From positions 1-5,613 of the forward strand of contig DATFXF010000095.1 of the NCBI GenBank assembly GCA_035258565.1: DNA of 5,613 bases, written 5' to 3'. Position numbers and translations under genes: made by a program. The number at the start of each line of letters is the position of its first letter. The first letter of the stretch is position 1. The notes below the pieces were generated by a model. The model was given only the letters and a program-made list of their open reading frames with translations. It searched no databases and was not told the DNA's origin. Shown in pieces: positions 5,329 through 5,613 of the stretch. The DNA is from DATFXF01 sp035258565. GTDB lineage: Bacteria; Acidobacteriota; Terriglobia; Acidiferrales; UBA7541.

Positions 5329-5613
5329 ATGGAAGAGACCAGAACGCAAAGAGAAGACCAGAGATCATCTCCGAGCGGCTGGCTGGTGGGTTTGGTCGTG
5401 CTGCTTCTGGTGGCTGCGGTGATCGGATTTGGTTACGCGTACCGCCAGCAGCAGACCGTGGGTCAATTGAGGGCGCACGAGGAGGAAATGAACTCGACGC
5501 TCAGCCAGATGCGCAGCCAGGTCGACGCCATGACGGCGAAGTTGGCGGAGATGAGCACCTCCAACGCACCGGGCGCGGAAGGGCAGGGCGGCCCTGCCCA
5601 GACGCGTGCTGGC
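5329..5613 (+). CDS. Single-pass membrane coiled-coil protein, N-terminal part (3' end outside window)
   Basis: The frame from the ATG at 5329 stays open for 95 codons to the window edge. AAGGGGG at 5317-5323, five bases upstream, supports the start; the adjacent in-frame GTG at 5326 is less likely. Residues 1-17 are polar and charged, and residues 18-38 (WLVGLVVLLLVAAVIGFGYAY) form one membrane helix without a signal-peptidase site. Residues about 43-75 (VGQLRAHEEEMNSTLSQMR and onward) have heptad-like hydrophobic spacing, predicting a coiled coil, followed by a Gly/Ala/Pro/Gln-rich linker. The likely topology is N-terminus in the cytoplasm and the coiled coil in the periplasm. This architecture recalls a bitopic hypothetical protein common in acidobacterial genomes, from memory only. 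Its function is unknown. It lies 53 bases beyond a terminator, so its expression may depend on readthrough or on a promoter I could not see. Confidence 0.8.
   Translation, partial: MEETRTQREDQRSSPSGWLVGLVVLLLVAAVIGFGYAYRQQQTVGQLRAHEEEMNSTLSQMRSQVDAMTAKLAEMSTSNAPGAEGQGGPAQTRAG

Overview
The window looks like a chromosomal segment of a GC-rich, free-living Gram-negative bacterium, most likely an Acidobacteriota member. That placement rests on two secreted or membrane-anchored coiled-coil proteins whose style (a TNEDL-type motif after the signal peptide, a C-terminus ending in AGxPxGWxR, a short bitopic coiled-coil protein) I associate from memory with acidobacterial hypothetical proteins. No database search was possible. 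There is no sign of a phage, transposon, CRISPR array, tRNA or rRNA.

Layout, left to right. (1) Positions 2-280 (+) are the C-terminal part of a TlpA/redoxin-family thioredoxin-fold protein, cut by the window edge. (2) Positions 281-602 are a gap between convergent genes with only weak inverted repeats. (3) On the minus strand, phosphate acetyltransferase (pta, 2664 to 1621) is followed after 19 bases by a secreted protein of unknown function (1601 to 603), probably as one operon. (4) Positions 2928-3533 (+) encode a pentapeptide-repeat protein of 27 in-register repeats, divergent from pta. (5) Positions 3534-3701 hold a possible small minus-strand ORF and hairpins. (6) Positions 4895 to 3702 (-) encode a secreted coiled-coil protein built from related helix-linker-helix modules. 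(7) Positions 4896-5328 have no convincing protein gene but contain a strong plus-strand intrinsic terminator preceded by several hairpins. (8) Positions 5329-5613 (+) begin a single-pass membrane coiled-coil protein that runs off the window.

Only pta has a well-defined biochemical role (acetyl-CoA/acetyl-phosphate interconversion); no acetate kinase gene is visible here. The other products are mainly envelope or unknown-function proteins, and the sequence shows no common pathway. The observation most worth following up is the terminator at 5252-5275. No same-strand gene ends within 1.7 kb upstream of it, so it probably ends a small RNA or a regulated leader that starts between the two divergent coiled-coil genes.
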